Source of the DNA: Acidobacteriaceae bacterium
GTDB taxonomy: Bacteria > Acidobacteriota > Terriglobia > Terriglobales > Acidobacteriaceae
NCBI GenBank assembly: GCA_903642265.1
Contig: CAHJWN010000010.1
Span: forward strand, 1-64,000
Length of the DNA stretch: 64,000 nucleotides
Direction of reading: 5' to 3'
In this document: positions 34,402 to 43,359 of the stretch, piece by piece
Numbering within the stretch: position 1 is the first letter of the stretch
How the letters are laid out: every line of letters begins with the position of its first letter
The notes under the pieces: model-generated
The model's database searches: none
Seen by the model: the letters and a program-made list of their open reading frames with translations, nothing else
What the model was told of the DNA's origin: nothing
Position numbers and translations under genes: made by a program

Positions 34402-36843
34402 TTACCTTTCTGGAACGCAGCTGTGGTTGCTGGAAGAGAAGGCTGTCATCGAAAAGGGCGGGAGCGAGAACCTAGCGTTTGCAGCAACGCCGTGTTCTTC
34501 GCGAGTTAAGGTCCTCACGTTCTCCTGAAGCTCGTTCGAGTCCGTGATGTTCTTTGAGGTGAGGGTCTTGACCGTCACCTCGCCCTGTGGAGCGCACGCG
34601 CCGGAGAGGCCGATGGAATGCGCTGAAGTTCGGCTCAGGTTTACGATGATGAGCGTTGTGCTTGTTGCATCACTGAAAGCAAAGCTTTGAAGCTCGTGCA
34701 CCTCGTCCAGCTTGATCTTGTCGTTGGCGCTCAGTGGCTGGTTCCACTCTGGATCATCACCGTGAATCACGGTCTTTACCATGGTGGGGCGAATTGCGTC
34801 GTTCACAAGCTGCTCTGCAAGAAAAGAAGGCCGGACTCGATTTGTAGCGCCACCCATGTCGAGGACCGTTCCCCAAATTGGTGAGGTCTCGTTCTTGTCC
34901 GTGCCAGCGGTGTTGTTGAAGTGGTAGCTTGCGCCACCGAGGGAGAATGTGTTCTGAACCGTGACACCGAGGTCACGCAGCATGAGGATTTCATCCTCGA
35001 TGGCAGCAATGCCCGCGCCAACTGAGGGCACCGTGGAGTTAATGCTCGCCTGGCTGGCGGTGCCGTCAGTGGTGCCGATGTTGGCCTCGTACACGGCAAG
35101 ATGTACAGGATTAGCGGCTTTAGCCACGGCCTGTGCCTGCTGATGGATATAGCCATCAGCGGTGTCGACGAGGAACTGCGGCTCTGCAAACATGGGTCCA
35201 AAGATGTGTTCAAGAGAGCTCTCATCGGCAAACGTGTTGAACGTGTAAGGCGCGATATCAATGGAGTCGGCGCCTTGCATGGTCTTGAGAATCTGTTCGG
35301 TCCGTCCTGCCCATACGGCTTGCGAATCGGCGATGAGGTTGAAGTGGTTGGACTGATACGACTTCGAGGTCCGCATTGCCTGGAAGATGGTCGTAGCGCG
35401 ACCGGCGTAAGACGCTGGATCGTCCATCGAAGCGCCCGCAAACGCGGTGTTCCACGACTCGTTGCCGTATTCAAGATGGATTATGGGAAAGGTCTCGGTC
35501 CAGGGAACGGGATGACCAAGAGCGGCGCGGACTGCGCCGTATTTAGTAGATACGGGACCGCCAAGGTAATCCATGATGTCTGAAGCTTCCTGCGTGCTCA
35601 TGCCAAGCTGCATGGTGTACCAAGGCTGAGCTTTTAGCTTTTCGCATAGAACGAGGAAGTCGTGCAGACCGATGGCTGGTGAGCTGGGTTCAGTAGCGTA
35701 CCGGTTGAACCCAGAACGGCGGCGAGCCATGGCTGGGGCAAGCATCTCGTCAAGGGTGTCGCCGAAGTTCTGGCCACTGTCCATGTAGCGCAGTACGCCA
35801 GGGTTAAGGCGCTGCAGGGTAGAGACGACATCGTTGCGAAAGGCAGTGCCGTTCGAAGTGGCTTCTTCAAGGCTCACGTCGTCGAGCAGCACATCGCAGC
35901 CGCCGACGCTGAAAGCCAGGCTTACGCTGCCTACGCTGCTGGCTGGTTCGGATGCAGTCAGGTTAAGCGAGTAGTCCTGCCAGTTGCCAGAAAGAATCAC
36001 GTTCTGGTCGAACAGGGTAATGTCTCCGTTGTGGGTGATACGCGAGAGCTTCACCCGGATTGCCTTGTTGCCGCCGATGCCCTTTGCCCGAAAACGAATG
36101 GTGTAGGGCCCACGGAGTTGAACGTAAGAGGGGCCGTTTGCGGTGTCGAAGAACGTCGCGATCCCGGCGAATGCGCCAGGATTTGAAGCGTTGATTCGAA
36201 GCGCCTGCTTGCCGGGACTTCGAGGTGAAAGGTCCTTCAATTCCGTAGCGATGGTTGCGCCGTTGACGTAGACGCTCCATCCGTCGGTTCCATGGCCGGT
36301 GGCGGTGTTGCGGACAACAATGTAGTCATTGTCGGCGAGCGGTTTGCCGCCTGGGGCAATCTGGATAGTAGTCCCAGTCTGATTTCCAGCAGCGGTACTG
36401 TGCAGGATCGCGCCAGTGCGACCAGCGGCGGCTCCGGTGATCACTTCAAAGGTGCCGCCATCAAGAAATCCTTCAGGCCAACTGCCGGAGTTTGCACCAT
36501 CGGTGCAGGAGTCTGGAGTTACTCGACCGCAGCGCAGGACACTTTGCCATTGCCGTCCCTCGAAGCCAGGATTTTGGCTAATGAGGTTCTTGAGGATCTG
36601 CTGAGAGTCGTAATAGCTCTCGCCTCCGAGGTTCATGCCAAGGCGGATCACGTTTTCGTGGAGCACCGTTTGGCTCACGTCGATGACGGTCGGCCCCTGG
36701 GCTCCGGCGGCATGTAACGCTGGGGAGGCGGCCATCATGGTAACGAGAGGCCAGCGCAGCCTGCGATGTGCAAAAAGGAGCGTAGTAAGCAGGAGCGCGC
36801 CAAGCAACGCCGCCATACCGGATTTCGTCAATCTGGTCTTCAA
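34402..36843 (-). CDS. Secreted clan GH-A-like glycoside hydrolase
   Basis: About 813 residues. A signal peptide or anchor (KTRLTKSGMAALLGALLLTTLLF) is followed by an N-terminal part and a beta-sandwich with a carbohydrate-binding look (GPYTIRFRAKGIGGNKAI). The (beta/alpha)8-like catalytic domain contains HLEYGNESWN, the 'NE' acid/base motif, and VYEANIG as a candidate nucleophile strand. A C-terminal beta domain follows. The layout is closest to arabinofuranosidase-like GH families, but the exact family is not clear. The TTG start at 36843 has GGAGG 4 bases upstream. It is paralogous to the next gene and probably secreted or surface-held, acting on the locus' own or an environmental polymer. 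Confidence 0.82.
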   Translation of the reverse strand: MKTRLTKSGMAALLGALLLTTLLFAHRRLRWPLVTMMAASPALHAAGAQGPTVIDVSQTVLHENVIRLGMNLGGESYYDSQQILKNLISQNPGFEGRQWQSVLRCGRVTPDSCTDGANSGSWPEGFLDGGTFEVITGAAAGRTGAILHSTAAGNQTGTTIQIAPGGKPLADNDYIVVRNTATGHGTDGWSVYVNGATIATELKDLSPRSPGKQALRINASNPGAFAGIATFFDTANGPSYVQLRGPYTIRFRAKGIGGNKAIRVKLSRITHNGDITLFDQNVILSGNWQDYSLNLTASEPASSVGSVSLAFSVGGCDVLLDDVSLEEATSNGTAFRNDVVSTLQRLNPGVLRYMDSGQNFGDTLDEMLAPAMARRRSGFNRYATEPSSPAIGLHDFLVLCEKLKAQPWYTMQLGMSTQEASDIMDYLGGPVSTKYGAVRAALGHPVPWTETFPIIHLEYGNESWNTAFAGASMDDPASYAGRATTIFQAMRTSKSYQSNHFNLIADSQAVWAGRTEQILKTMQGADSIDIAPYTFNTFADESSLEHIFGPMFAEPQFLVDTADGYIHQQAQAVAKAANPVHLAVYEANIGTTDGTASQASINSTVPSVGAGIAAIEDEILMLRDLGVTVQNTFSLGGASYHFNNTAGTDKNETSPIWGTVLDMGGATNRVRPSFLAEQLVNDAIRPTMVKTVIHGDDPEWNQPLSANDKIKLDEVHELQSFAFSDATSTTLIIVNLSRTSAHSIGLSGACAPQGEVTVKTLTSKNITDSNELQENVRTLTREEHGVAANARFSLPPFSMTAFSSSNHSCVPER

Positions 36844-36948
36844 GTTCCCTCCGGAGGTGAGGCCGATCACTCGATCTTGCCACAATCCTTCAACTGCGCA
36901 GCCGCATTCATGAACAAGACTGAAGCGGAGTTCTGACTCGCCTGCGCG

Positions 36949-36980
36949 AAGATGCCTCCGCGATTAGACGGAGGCATCTT
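36949..36980. terminator. 12-bp perfect hairpin between the two glycosidase genes
   Basis: AAGATGCCTCCG and its complement flank an 8-base loop. It sits about 90 bases past the stop of the 1662-residue glycosidase and before the second glycosidase on the minus strand. It lacks a T-run, so its role as terminator is likely but not certain. Confidence 0.6.
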
Positions 36981-37066
36981 GGCTAACGGAACCTTGATTA
37001 GAGAAACCTGGGGTTAGAGAAACGTGGGTTTACAGGACGTCGGGTGCGTAGAGGTGCGCAGTGCTG

Positions 37067-40000
37067 CTATTTTGCAGTGGTGACAACGATTGGGTAGACT
37101 GCGATTCCCGCTGCCGTTTGAGAGACCAGTTCACCCATGTAGGTTGTTCCTGGAAGAAGGCCAGTGAAGGTGAAGCTGGGATTGGTGATGAGAGCGGTCT
37201 TCGCCGTCTGTGCACCGTAGGATAGATTTACCCCATACTTCACTGAGCTGTATGCTGGTTGGCTAACCGTCCAGGATACCACGATAGTTGTAGAGGTCAC
37301 TGAAATAATTGGCTGGCTAATTGTGACATCGTTTGCTACCGCGACTGTGGTGGTCGCGTACTTGGTGGGATCCTGAACGCTTGTCGCCGTTACGGATACT
37401 GACGAGCCGGTAGTTGGAGCGGTGAGCAGGCCGGCCGTGTTGATCGACCCTGCCGATGCGGACCAGGTGACTGCGGAGGAGTAGTCGCCTGTTCCCGTGA
37501 CAGTTGCGGAGCAGTTGGTGGTACCGGTTGGTTGGAGCGTGCCTCCAGGGCATGCCACCGTCACGCCGCTGATGGTAGGCAGCGGGGTGACGGTGATGGT
37601 CTTGGTGGCGTACTTGGTTGCGTCTTCGACGCTGGTGACTTTGACGACGACCGAACTGCCGGTCTTCGGAGCGGTGAGCAGGCCGGCGGGAGTGATGCTT
37701 CCACCGGACACAGACCAGGTGACTGCTGAGGAGTAGCTGCCCGTACCGTCAACGCTATCCGAGCAGGAGAGAGAGTGGCCAGCCTGGATCATGCTGGAGC
37801 TGCAATTGACCGATACGCTGGTTACCGAGGCTGCCTTTGAGGCGGTGGTCGTGGACAGGCTCATCGAGACTGACTGACCGTTTGCAAGCCACGATTGGAT
37901 GACCATCGTTACTGGCGTCGAGGCAGGGAAGCCGGTCAGTGTGAACGATGGAGATGCAGTCTCCTTAGGGTCGTATGGGGTGATACTTGAGATCTTGCCC
38001 GACGCACCGTAGCTGACTGCGCTGCTTGCCATGGAGTTGTTGACCGTCCAGGACACGGTCACTGAGGAAGTAGTGACCGTGATCTTCGGGCTGCTGATTG
38101 CAAGTCCTGCTGAGAGGCTGATCACGGCCGTGCCGGAGATGGTGGGATCCTCCGTGCTGGTCGCTTTGACGGTCACCGATGATCCGGTGGACGGGGCAGT
38201 AAGGACACCGGCGGACGTGATGCTTCCGCCAGAGGTGGACCAGGTGACTGCCGGGGTGAAGTTTCCGTTTCCAGCCACCGATGAAGCGCACTGGGTGCTA
38301 CCACCGGAGGACAGGCTGGTTGCCTGGCAGGTGACCATGACCTTGGTGATAGCAGGCAGGGGAGTGAGCTTGATGACCATCGATCCCGATTTTGCCGGGT
38401 TCACGATGCTGGTTGCAGTCACGGTGATGGACGTTCCGGTCTTTGGCGCAGTCAGGACACCCGCCGAGGTGATCGAGCCCGCAGAGGCCTTGAAAGTGAC
38501 TGCCTTCGAGATCTTTCCGCTGGCAGTTACGTTCGGGGAGCAGCTGGTGGAGCCACCCTGCGGCAGTGGGTTCTCTGCGCAGGTGAGGGCCACAGCCGTA
38601 ATCTCGGGTACCGAGCTGAGCGTCAGGGTGATGGTGCCCGACTTGGACGGGTCTGCAACGCTGGTTGCCTTCACTGTGATGGTCGAGAACAGCAGGTTCA
38701 GGGGCGCGCTGAGTACGCCTGTCGAACCGATTGAGCCGACCGACGTCGACCATGTAACTGCTGAGGAGTAGCTGCCGGTACCGGATACGGTTGCTGCGCA
38801 TCCGGTTGATCCGCCCAGCAGGAGTGAAAGCACCGAGCAGTTGACCGAGACGCCTGTCACAGCGCTGGAGCCGTTGCTGGTCGTCAAGGTGACCTGCTGC
38901 GTAGGAGTCTGGCCATCGATCATCGAATAAGCAGCCAGGTAATACGTGGTGCTGGGCTGCAGTCCGGTAAGCGTAAGGCTAGGCGAGGTGGACAAGCTTC
39001 CGCTATAGGGGGTGTTCAGGCCGCCTGCAGGCGTGGTGCCGTAGGCGATCGCGCTCGTTGCCGGCCGGTTCAGCTTCCAGTTGACGGTTGCCGTGGAGCC
39101 GGTCACGGAGTAGGTCAGATTACTGATAACAAGCACAGTGCTTACGGAAAGCGTAACCCTTGCCGACTTGCTGGTGTCCTGAGTGCTGGTTGCGGTCAGG
39201 GTAACGGTGTCTCCAGTCGTCGGGGCCGTCAGGCTGCCGGCAGAAGTGATGGAGCCAGCAGTTGTCGACCATGTGTAGCTATTGTCGAAGCTGCCCGAGC
39301 CCTGAACGGTGGCAGAGCAGGCGATTACCTGGCCTTGACCGACCGAGGAGGCAGGGCAGGTTGCAGTGATGCCGGTGATGGTATCGGCCGCAAGCGCAAT
39401 CGTGAAGCTGGCACTCTTTGATTGGTCTGCTACCGAGGTTGCGGTGATGACTGCGTTTCTACTGGAAGGCAGGCTTGCTGGAGCAGTATAGGTGCCGTCT
39501 TTCGAGATGCTGCCTGTGCTTGCTGACCAGGTGAAGGCGTTGCTGTACTTGCCCTGTCCGGCCACGCTGGCGGTGCAGACTGTGGTGTCGTTCGGAGACA
39601 GCGTGGACTGGGCGCAGGTGTCAGCTACGCTGGTGACCGTTGACGCGATGTTGGGTGCCGGCACGCTGAGAACCGTCATGGAGAAGGGCGGAAGTGAGAC
39701 GATCGCACCCGCACCGAGCGACTGCGAAGAAGTCGAGATCGCGACGTTCTCCTGTGCTTCGTTATTGGCGGTAATAGTCTGAGCAGTAAGCGTGTTGACA
39801 GTCGCGTTGCCCCTGGGCGTGTTCAGACCGTCGAAGTTGACTGGAAGCGCGCTGGTACGGCTCAAATTGAAGAGCACGATGTTTAGCGTCGTGCCGTCGG
39901 AGTAGGCCATGCTCTGGATGTAGTGAGCATTTGCCAGCGAGAAGTTATCGTTGCTGGTGAGCGGCTGGTTCCAGGTAGGGTTCGTGCCCCCCTGCGAGGT

Positions 40001-42055
40001 TGCGAACATGGTCGGCAGAATTGCCATGTTGGCGAGCTGCTCTGAAAGAAAGGTCGGCCGACGTAGGTCGGTTGCGCCGCCCATATCGATCGTCGCGCCC
40101 CAGATAGGACTTGTCGTTGCTGAGCCGGAGCCGCTGCCGTTGAAGCCGACATCCAGCCCTTCAAGTGCGAACATGTTCTGCACGGTCACATTGTCATCGC
40201 GCTGCGCGAGCAGCATGTTCGCGGCAACAGACAAGCCGGCTCCAAGCGACGGAATCGCCTGGTTGACAGCCGCCTGTGAGACTGATCCCTGGTTCGCATC
40301 GACATTCACTTCGTAGACTGCGAGTTTAGCGGGTGTAGGCCCGGACGAGGTGGCAACTGCAGCGTTGGCAGCGGTCCATCCGGCCGGGTCATTGTTCATC
40401 CACTCCGGCTGAGCGAGCATGGGCCCAAAGATCTTTTCTGAAGATCCAGCGTCATTGAAGATGTTGAAGTTATAAGGAGCGATGTCGACCGTGTCGTAGC
40501 CTGAGCTCGCAGCGAGCGCAGCTTTTGTCCAGAAGGAGACCGCCGCGAAGCCATCAAGAACAAGGTCAATTTTTTTGGCAGAATAACTTGGCGATGCTTT
40601 AGCAGCTGCGAAGATGGTGGCAGCACGCGTTCCGTACGCAGTAGCATCGCTCATATTCGCGCCCGGGTTGCCGGTGTTCCAGACTTCGTTGCCAAACTCA
40701 AGATGGATCTGGGTGAAAACGCTCGTCCAGGGGTCGGACTGACCCATCGCGGCGCGCTTCGCACCGTAAGTGGTTGTGGAGGCGCCGCCAAGATACTCCA
40801 TCAGGTTTGTCATCTCCTGGGTCGTCATACCGGTTGGCATGGTGTACCAGGGTTCTGCACCGATTGTCTGACAGAGGACCAGGAAATCGTGCAGGCCCAT
40901 AGCCATATCGTCCTGCTCGGAATTATGCGGGCTGTATCCAGTTCTCATACGCGCGAAGTCAGGCGCAAGAATGTTGTCGATTGAGCTGCCCCAGTTGATG
41001 CCGGAGTCCATGTAGCGGAGTGTCCCGGGATGGAGCGTCTGCAAGGTTGAGACAACGGCGTTCCGGTATGCAGTCGGGTTATCCGATGCGGCTGCTTCGG
41101 TGAAGGCGACGTCGTCGATCAGCATCCCGCTCTGGTTGAGAGCAAAACTGAGAGCGATTGCACCCCCGCTGGTCACGTCGTTATGAATTGAGAACGTGTA
41201 GCTGTAGTCCTGCCAGTTGTTGGTCAGATTGACAGTCTGGTTCCAGAACGGGACCGTGCCGCTGGCTGCGTTGCGCACAAGGTTGAGGGCGACCTGATTA
41301 GTGCCACCAAGCCCCTTGGCCCGGAACGAGACGGTATAGTTGCCGCTCATCTTGAGGAAGATTCGGCCATCGGTGCCGTCGTTATAGTTGCTGAGTCCTG
41401 CCTGCTGGCCGCTGCCGGTGGCGTCGAGGCTAAGTGCCTGCTTGCCCGGAGTGTTTGGCGAAAGGTCGGTCGTGTCCGTTGCAATGGTGGCGCCGCCGCT
41501 GGCAGACGTCCACCAGCCAGCCTGGGCGTTCCCAGGAACGCTAAGGCGTACGACCACGTAATCGCCTACCGTGGGTGCTTTGCTCGCTCCTGAGAGATGG
41601 ACAGTAACGCCGGTGGCACCGATTACCGCTGCGGTGCTGCTGGTGACTGTAGCTTCGGCCCCGGTTGCAGGTCCGTAGATGAATGATGCATTGCCGCCCT
41701 TCAGAAAGTTAGCGGGCCAATAGTTATAAAGGTTGTCATCGGTGCAGGAGGTAGCTGTGACTGTCTGGCAATGCAGGATGGTCTGCCAGGTCTCGGCCTC
41801 AAAGCCGGGATTGCGGAAGGACAGGTTCCGCATAATGATGCCTGAGTCCCAGAAGTCCTGTGTGCCCAGATTCATGCCCAGGCGCTTGGCATTGGTAGTG
41901 ATGGGTGTGTCGGAGACTGTGATGGTAGTCGGTGTGGTCGTATTCGACTGTGCCAAAGCGATCGAAGTAGAAGCGGCGCCCATCAAGAAAAGGGCAGTAC
42001 CTAATACTCCAAGTCGGGCATATTGTGTTCTTGCGGTCTTTCTAGAAGTCAGCAT
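37067..42055 (-). CDS. Giant secreted glycoside hydrolase with Ig-like and Fn3-like tail
   Basis: A 1662-residue protein. Signal peptide to about residue 36; then a catalytic unit of about 800 residues colinear with the neighbouring 813-residue glycosidase (HLEFGNEVWN acid/base motif, VYEVNVD nucleophile candidate). From about residue 835 to the end, ten beta-sandwich modules follow. Seven are Ig-like, about 80 residues each with a Cys near each end of the first third, and the phrase AVTWSxSxGSI and GxLTAP. Three are Fn3-like (VxVSWTVxxxxxSxVxYG, PSFTLTGLxPxTTY). The order is Ig2-Fn3, Ig3-Fn3, Ig2-Fn3. No membrane anchor, sortase or PEP-CTERM signal is visible. GGAG is 8 bases before the ATG. 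It probably reaches out from the cell surface and binds glycan while the head hydrolyses it. Confidence 0.87.
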   Translation of the reverse strand: MLTSRKTARTQYARLGVLGTALFLMGAASTSIALAQSNTTTPTTITVSDTPITTNAKRLGMNLGTQDFWDSGIIMRNLSFRNPGFEAETWQTILHCQTVTATSCTDDNLYNYWPANFLKGGNASFIYGPATGAEATVTSSTAAVIGATGVTVHLSGASKAPTVGDYVVVRLSVPGNAQAGWWTSASGGATIATDTTDLSPNTPGKQALSLDATGSGQQAGLSNYNDGTDGRIFLKMSGNYTVSFRAKGLGGTNQVALNLVRNAASGTVPFWNQTVNLTNNWQDYSYTFSIHNDVTSGGAIALSFALNQSGMLIDDVAFTEAAASDNPTAYRNAVVSTLQTLHPGTLRYMDSGINWGSSIDNILAPDFARMRTGYSPHNSEQDDMAMGLHDFLVLCQTIGAEPWYTMPTGMTTQEMTNLMEYLGGASTTTYGAKRAAMGQSDPWTSVFTQIHLEFGNEVWNTGNPGANMSDATAYGTRAATIFAAAKASPSYSAKKIDLVLDGFAAVSFWTKAALAASSGYDTVDIAPYNFNIFNDAGSSEKIFGPMLAQPEWMNNDPAGWTAANAAVATSSGPTPAKLAVYEVNVDANQGSVSQAAVNQAIPSLGAGLSVAANMLLAQRDDNVTVQNMFALEGLDVGFNGSGSGSATTSPIWGATIDMGGATDLRRPTFLSEQLANMAILPTMFATSQGGTNPTWNQPLTSNDNFSLANAHYIQSMAYSDGTTLNIVLFNLSRTSALPVNFDGLNTPRGNATVNTLTAQTITANNEAQENVAISTSSQSLGAGAIVSLPPFSMTVLSVPAPNIASTVTSVADTCAQSTLSPNDTTVCTASVAGQGKYSNAFTWSASTGSISKDGTYTAPASLPSSRNAVITATSVADQSKSASFTIALAADTITGITATCPASSVGQGQVIACSATVQGSGSFDNSYTWSTTAGSITSAGSLTAPTTGDTVTLTATSTQDTSKSARVTLSVSTVLVISNLTYSVTGSTATVNWKLNRPATSAIAYGTTPAGGLNTPYSGSLSTSPSLTLTGLQPSTTYYLAAYSMIDGQTPTQQVTLTTSNGSSAVTGVSVNCSVLSLLLGGSTGCAATVSGTGSYSSAVTWSTSVGSIGSTGVLSAPLNLLFSTITVKATSVADPSKSGTITLTLSSVPEITAVALTCAENPLPQGGSTSCSPNVTASGKISKAVTFKASAGSITSAGVLTAPKTGTSITVTATSIVNPAKSGSMVIKLTPLPAITKVMVTCQATSLSSGGSTQCASSVAGNGNFTPAVTWSTSGGSITSAGVLTAPSTGSSVTVKATSTEDPTISGTAVISLSAGLAISSPKITVTTSSVTVSWTVNNSMASSAVSYGASGKISSITPYDPKETASPSFTLTGFPASTPVTMVIQSWLANGQSVSMSLSTTTASKAASVTSVSVNCSSSMIQAGHSLSCSDSVDGTGSYSSAVTWSVSGGSITPAGLLTAPKTGSSVVVKVTSVEDATKYATKTITVTPLPTISGVTVACPGGTLQPTGTTNCSATVTGTGDYSSAVTWSASAGSINTAGLLTAPTTGSSVSVTATSVQDPTKYATTTVAVANDVTISQPIISVTSTTIVVSWTVSQPAYSSVKYGVNLSYGAQTAKTALITNPSFTFTGLLPGTTYMGELVSQTAAGIAVYPIVVTTAK

Positions 42056-42309
42056 GGGGAAGGCTCCGAGAGAACATGGTTAGTGAATCAGCCTTAGTGC
42101 TCAGAACCTTGATCGTCTTATGCTTCATGACTGATCGGAACCGCAGAGAACTAAGATCTGGTAAGGATGTCGTTCGGTCTCTTCCAGAATGCTAAGTTCC
42201 ATGTGGGTCGCAGTGATATGACTCGTTGGTCTGCGAAGGTGGCTGAATAGAGTTTGGTTTCGAACGAAAGTAATGTTTGTCGTGACTGCTTGCTGAATAT
42301 TTGTCGCAA

Positions 42310-42337
42310 ACAGGTAACCTGTAAACGAAGCTTTTAC
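42310..42337. promoter_or_regulatory. Two overlapping inverted repeats, possible operator
   Basis: ACAGGT-A-ACCTGT is immediately followed, sharing two bases, by GTAAA-N7-TTTAC. They lie about 260-280 bases upstream of the giant glycosidase. No matching second copy was noticed by eye. Confidence 0.3.
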
Positions 42338-42824
42338 GCGGAACTTTCCCTGAAATCCCGAAGGATCTTTTGCACGCGTACTCCTCTTTGCCTTACTAGC
42401 GACTTAGAGAGAGTGCTTCAACTTGCAGACTGTTAGGGCTTGCGGCGGATACACATGTGGCTCGGGGTTGCCCGCGGCAGCTCGGTGGAAGTGGCTAGTT
42501 ATGTTTGTCTGTACTAACGCTAGAGTCAGAGGCAACCTATAACAATAGGCAAATATTTCCTAAATGCCGAAGTTTTGCCCGTCCGAGCCGTAAGGTGCAT
42601 CGCTACGTGGCCTATTTACTTCAAGATACCGACTTACAAGCTCGAGCTGAGGATCGATCAATAAAGAATGAATTCTGCCGAATACGGGAGATCGAATCCG
42701 TTCTAGACGATAGTGCGATCACATCTTAGCTTCCGACAAGCACCAAGCAGACCAGCATGCATGTCGCTGGGGACCTTTCCCCACTCTTTGTAGTAAGGTG
42801 CAGTACCTCAGCGTCGCGGGTGAA

Positions 42825-42842
42825 AGCCCGTAGAAACGGGCT
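42825..42842 (-). terminator. Hairpin downstream of the DUF2237 gene
   Basis: AGCCCG/CGGGCT around a 6-base loop, about 15 bases beyond the DUF2237 stop on the minus strand, followed there by TTTC. It probably marks the transcript end. Confidence 0.45.
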
Positions 42843-42856
42843 CCCAATCTGGCGGA

Positions 42857-43258
42857 CTACTGAAGTTGGTCTGGAATTACGGCGTACTGAATGAGCAGCT
42901 CAAAAGGAACTATTTTCAGAGTGTTCTCATGTGTCGCTTCGAGTACCACCGGGCAGGCTGCCCCTGCCTGCTGGACCTGCAACCATCGCGCAGCGCAGAC
43001 GCACCAGCGATCGCCCGGCTTGAGGCCGGGAAATCCATAGGCGGGCATAGGCGTGGAGAGATCGTTGCCGAATGCCTTCGAGGCCTTCAGGAAAGCAGCA
43101 TCAACGATGCAGCAGACAGTGTGAACGCCTAAATCGTCCGGACCGGTCTCACAACATCCTGTGCGATAAAAGCCGGTCATAGGATCGCAGCTGCAAGTGG
43201 TAATCGGCTGACCGAGGACGTTCTTTCCGCGCGAGGGTTCCTGATCTGTCTTAGGCAT
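42857..43258 (-). CDS. DUF2237 family protein
   Basis: A 133-residue soluble protein that matches the DUF2237 family closely: NVLGQPITTCSCDPMTGFYR, GCCETGPDDLGVHTVC, SKAFGNDLSTPMP, FPGLKPGDRWCVCAARW and LEATHENTL. It has several conserved cysteines but no known activity. The ATG lacks a good ribosome site but no better start exists. It lies 100 bases upstream of nothing on its strand and is followed by a hairpin, so it is probably monocistronic, or co-transcribed from the ABC-F gene 100 bases upstream. Confidence 0.92.
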   Translation of the reverse strand: MPKTDQEPSRGKNVLGQPITTCSCDPMTGFYRTGCCETGPDDLGVHTVCCIVDAAFLKASKAFGNDLSTPMPAYGFPGLKPGDRWCVCAARWLQVQQAGAACPVVLEATHENTLKIVPFELLIQYAVIPDQLQ

Positions 43259-43359
43259 GAGTAACTCGATCCTTTGGGCTTGGCAGTAAGGTCATACGCA
43301 TGGTGTCGGCTGCAATCGACATCAGGGTTCACGAGAATGGAACGAGGCAAGGGTCTGCG

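Larger units (their letters stand above)
42056..42856. other. 801-base non-coding region upstream of the giant glycosidase
   Basis: The region is more AT-rich than its surroundings (notably 42250-42430). It contains a perfect palindrome ACAGGT-A-ACCTGT at 42310-42322 and an overlapping GTAAA-N7-TTTAC at 42321-42337. Both could be operators for the glycosidase promoter. A terminator-like hairpin closes the right end. Two short plus-strand frames (60 and 74 residues) have no ribosome sites and no recognised family. Confidence 0.5.

Noticed and set aside
37067-39560. Tandem repeats in the giant glycosidase as DNA repeats or CRISPR
   Set aside because: The periodicity is at protein level, about 80 residues, with diverged DNA; there are no identical spacers or repeat units.
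42254-42729. Two plus-strand frames of 60 and 74 residues in the AT-rich gap
   Set aside because: They lack ribosome sites and family resemblance, and lie over the palindromes and the presumed promoter region.
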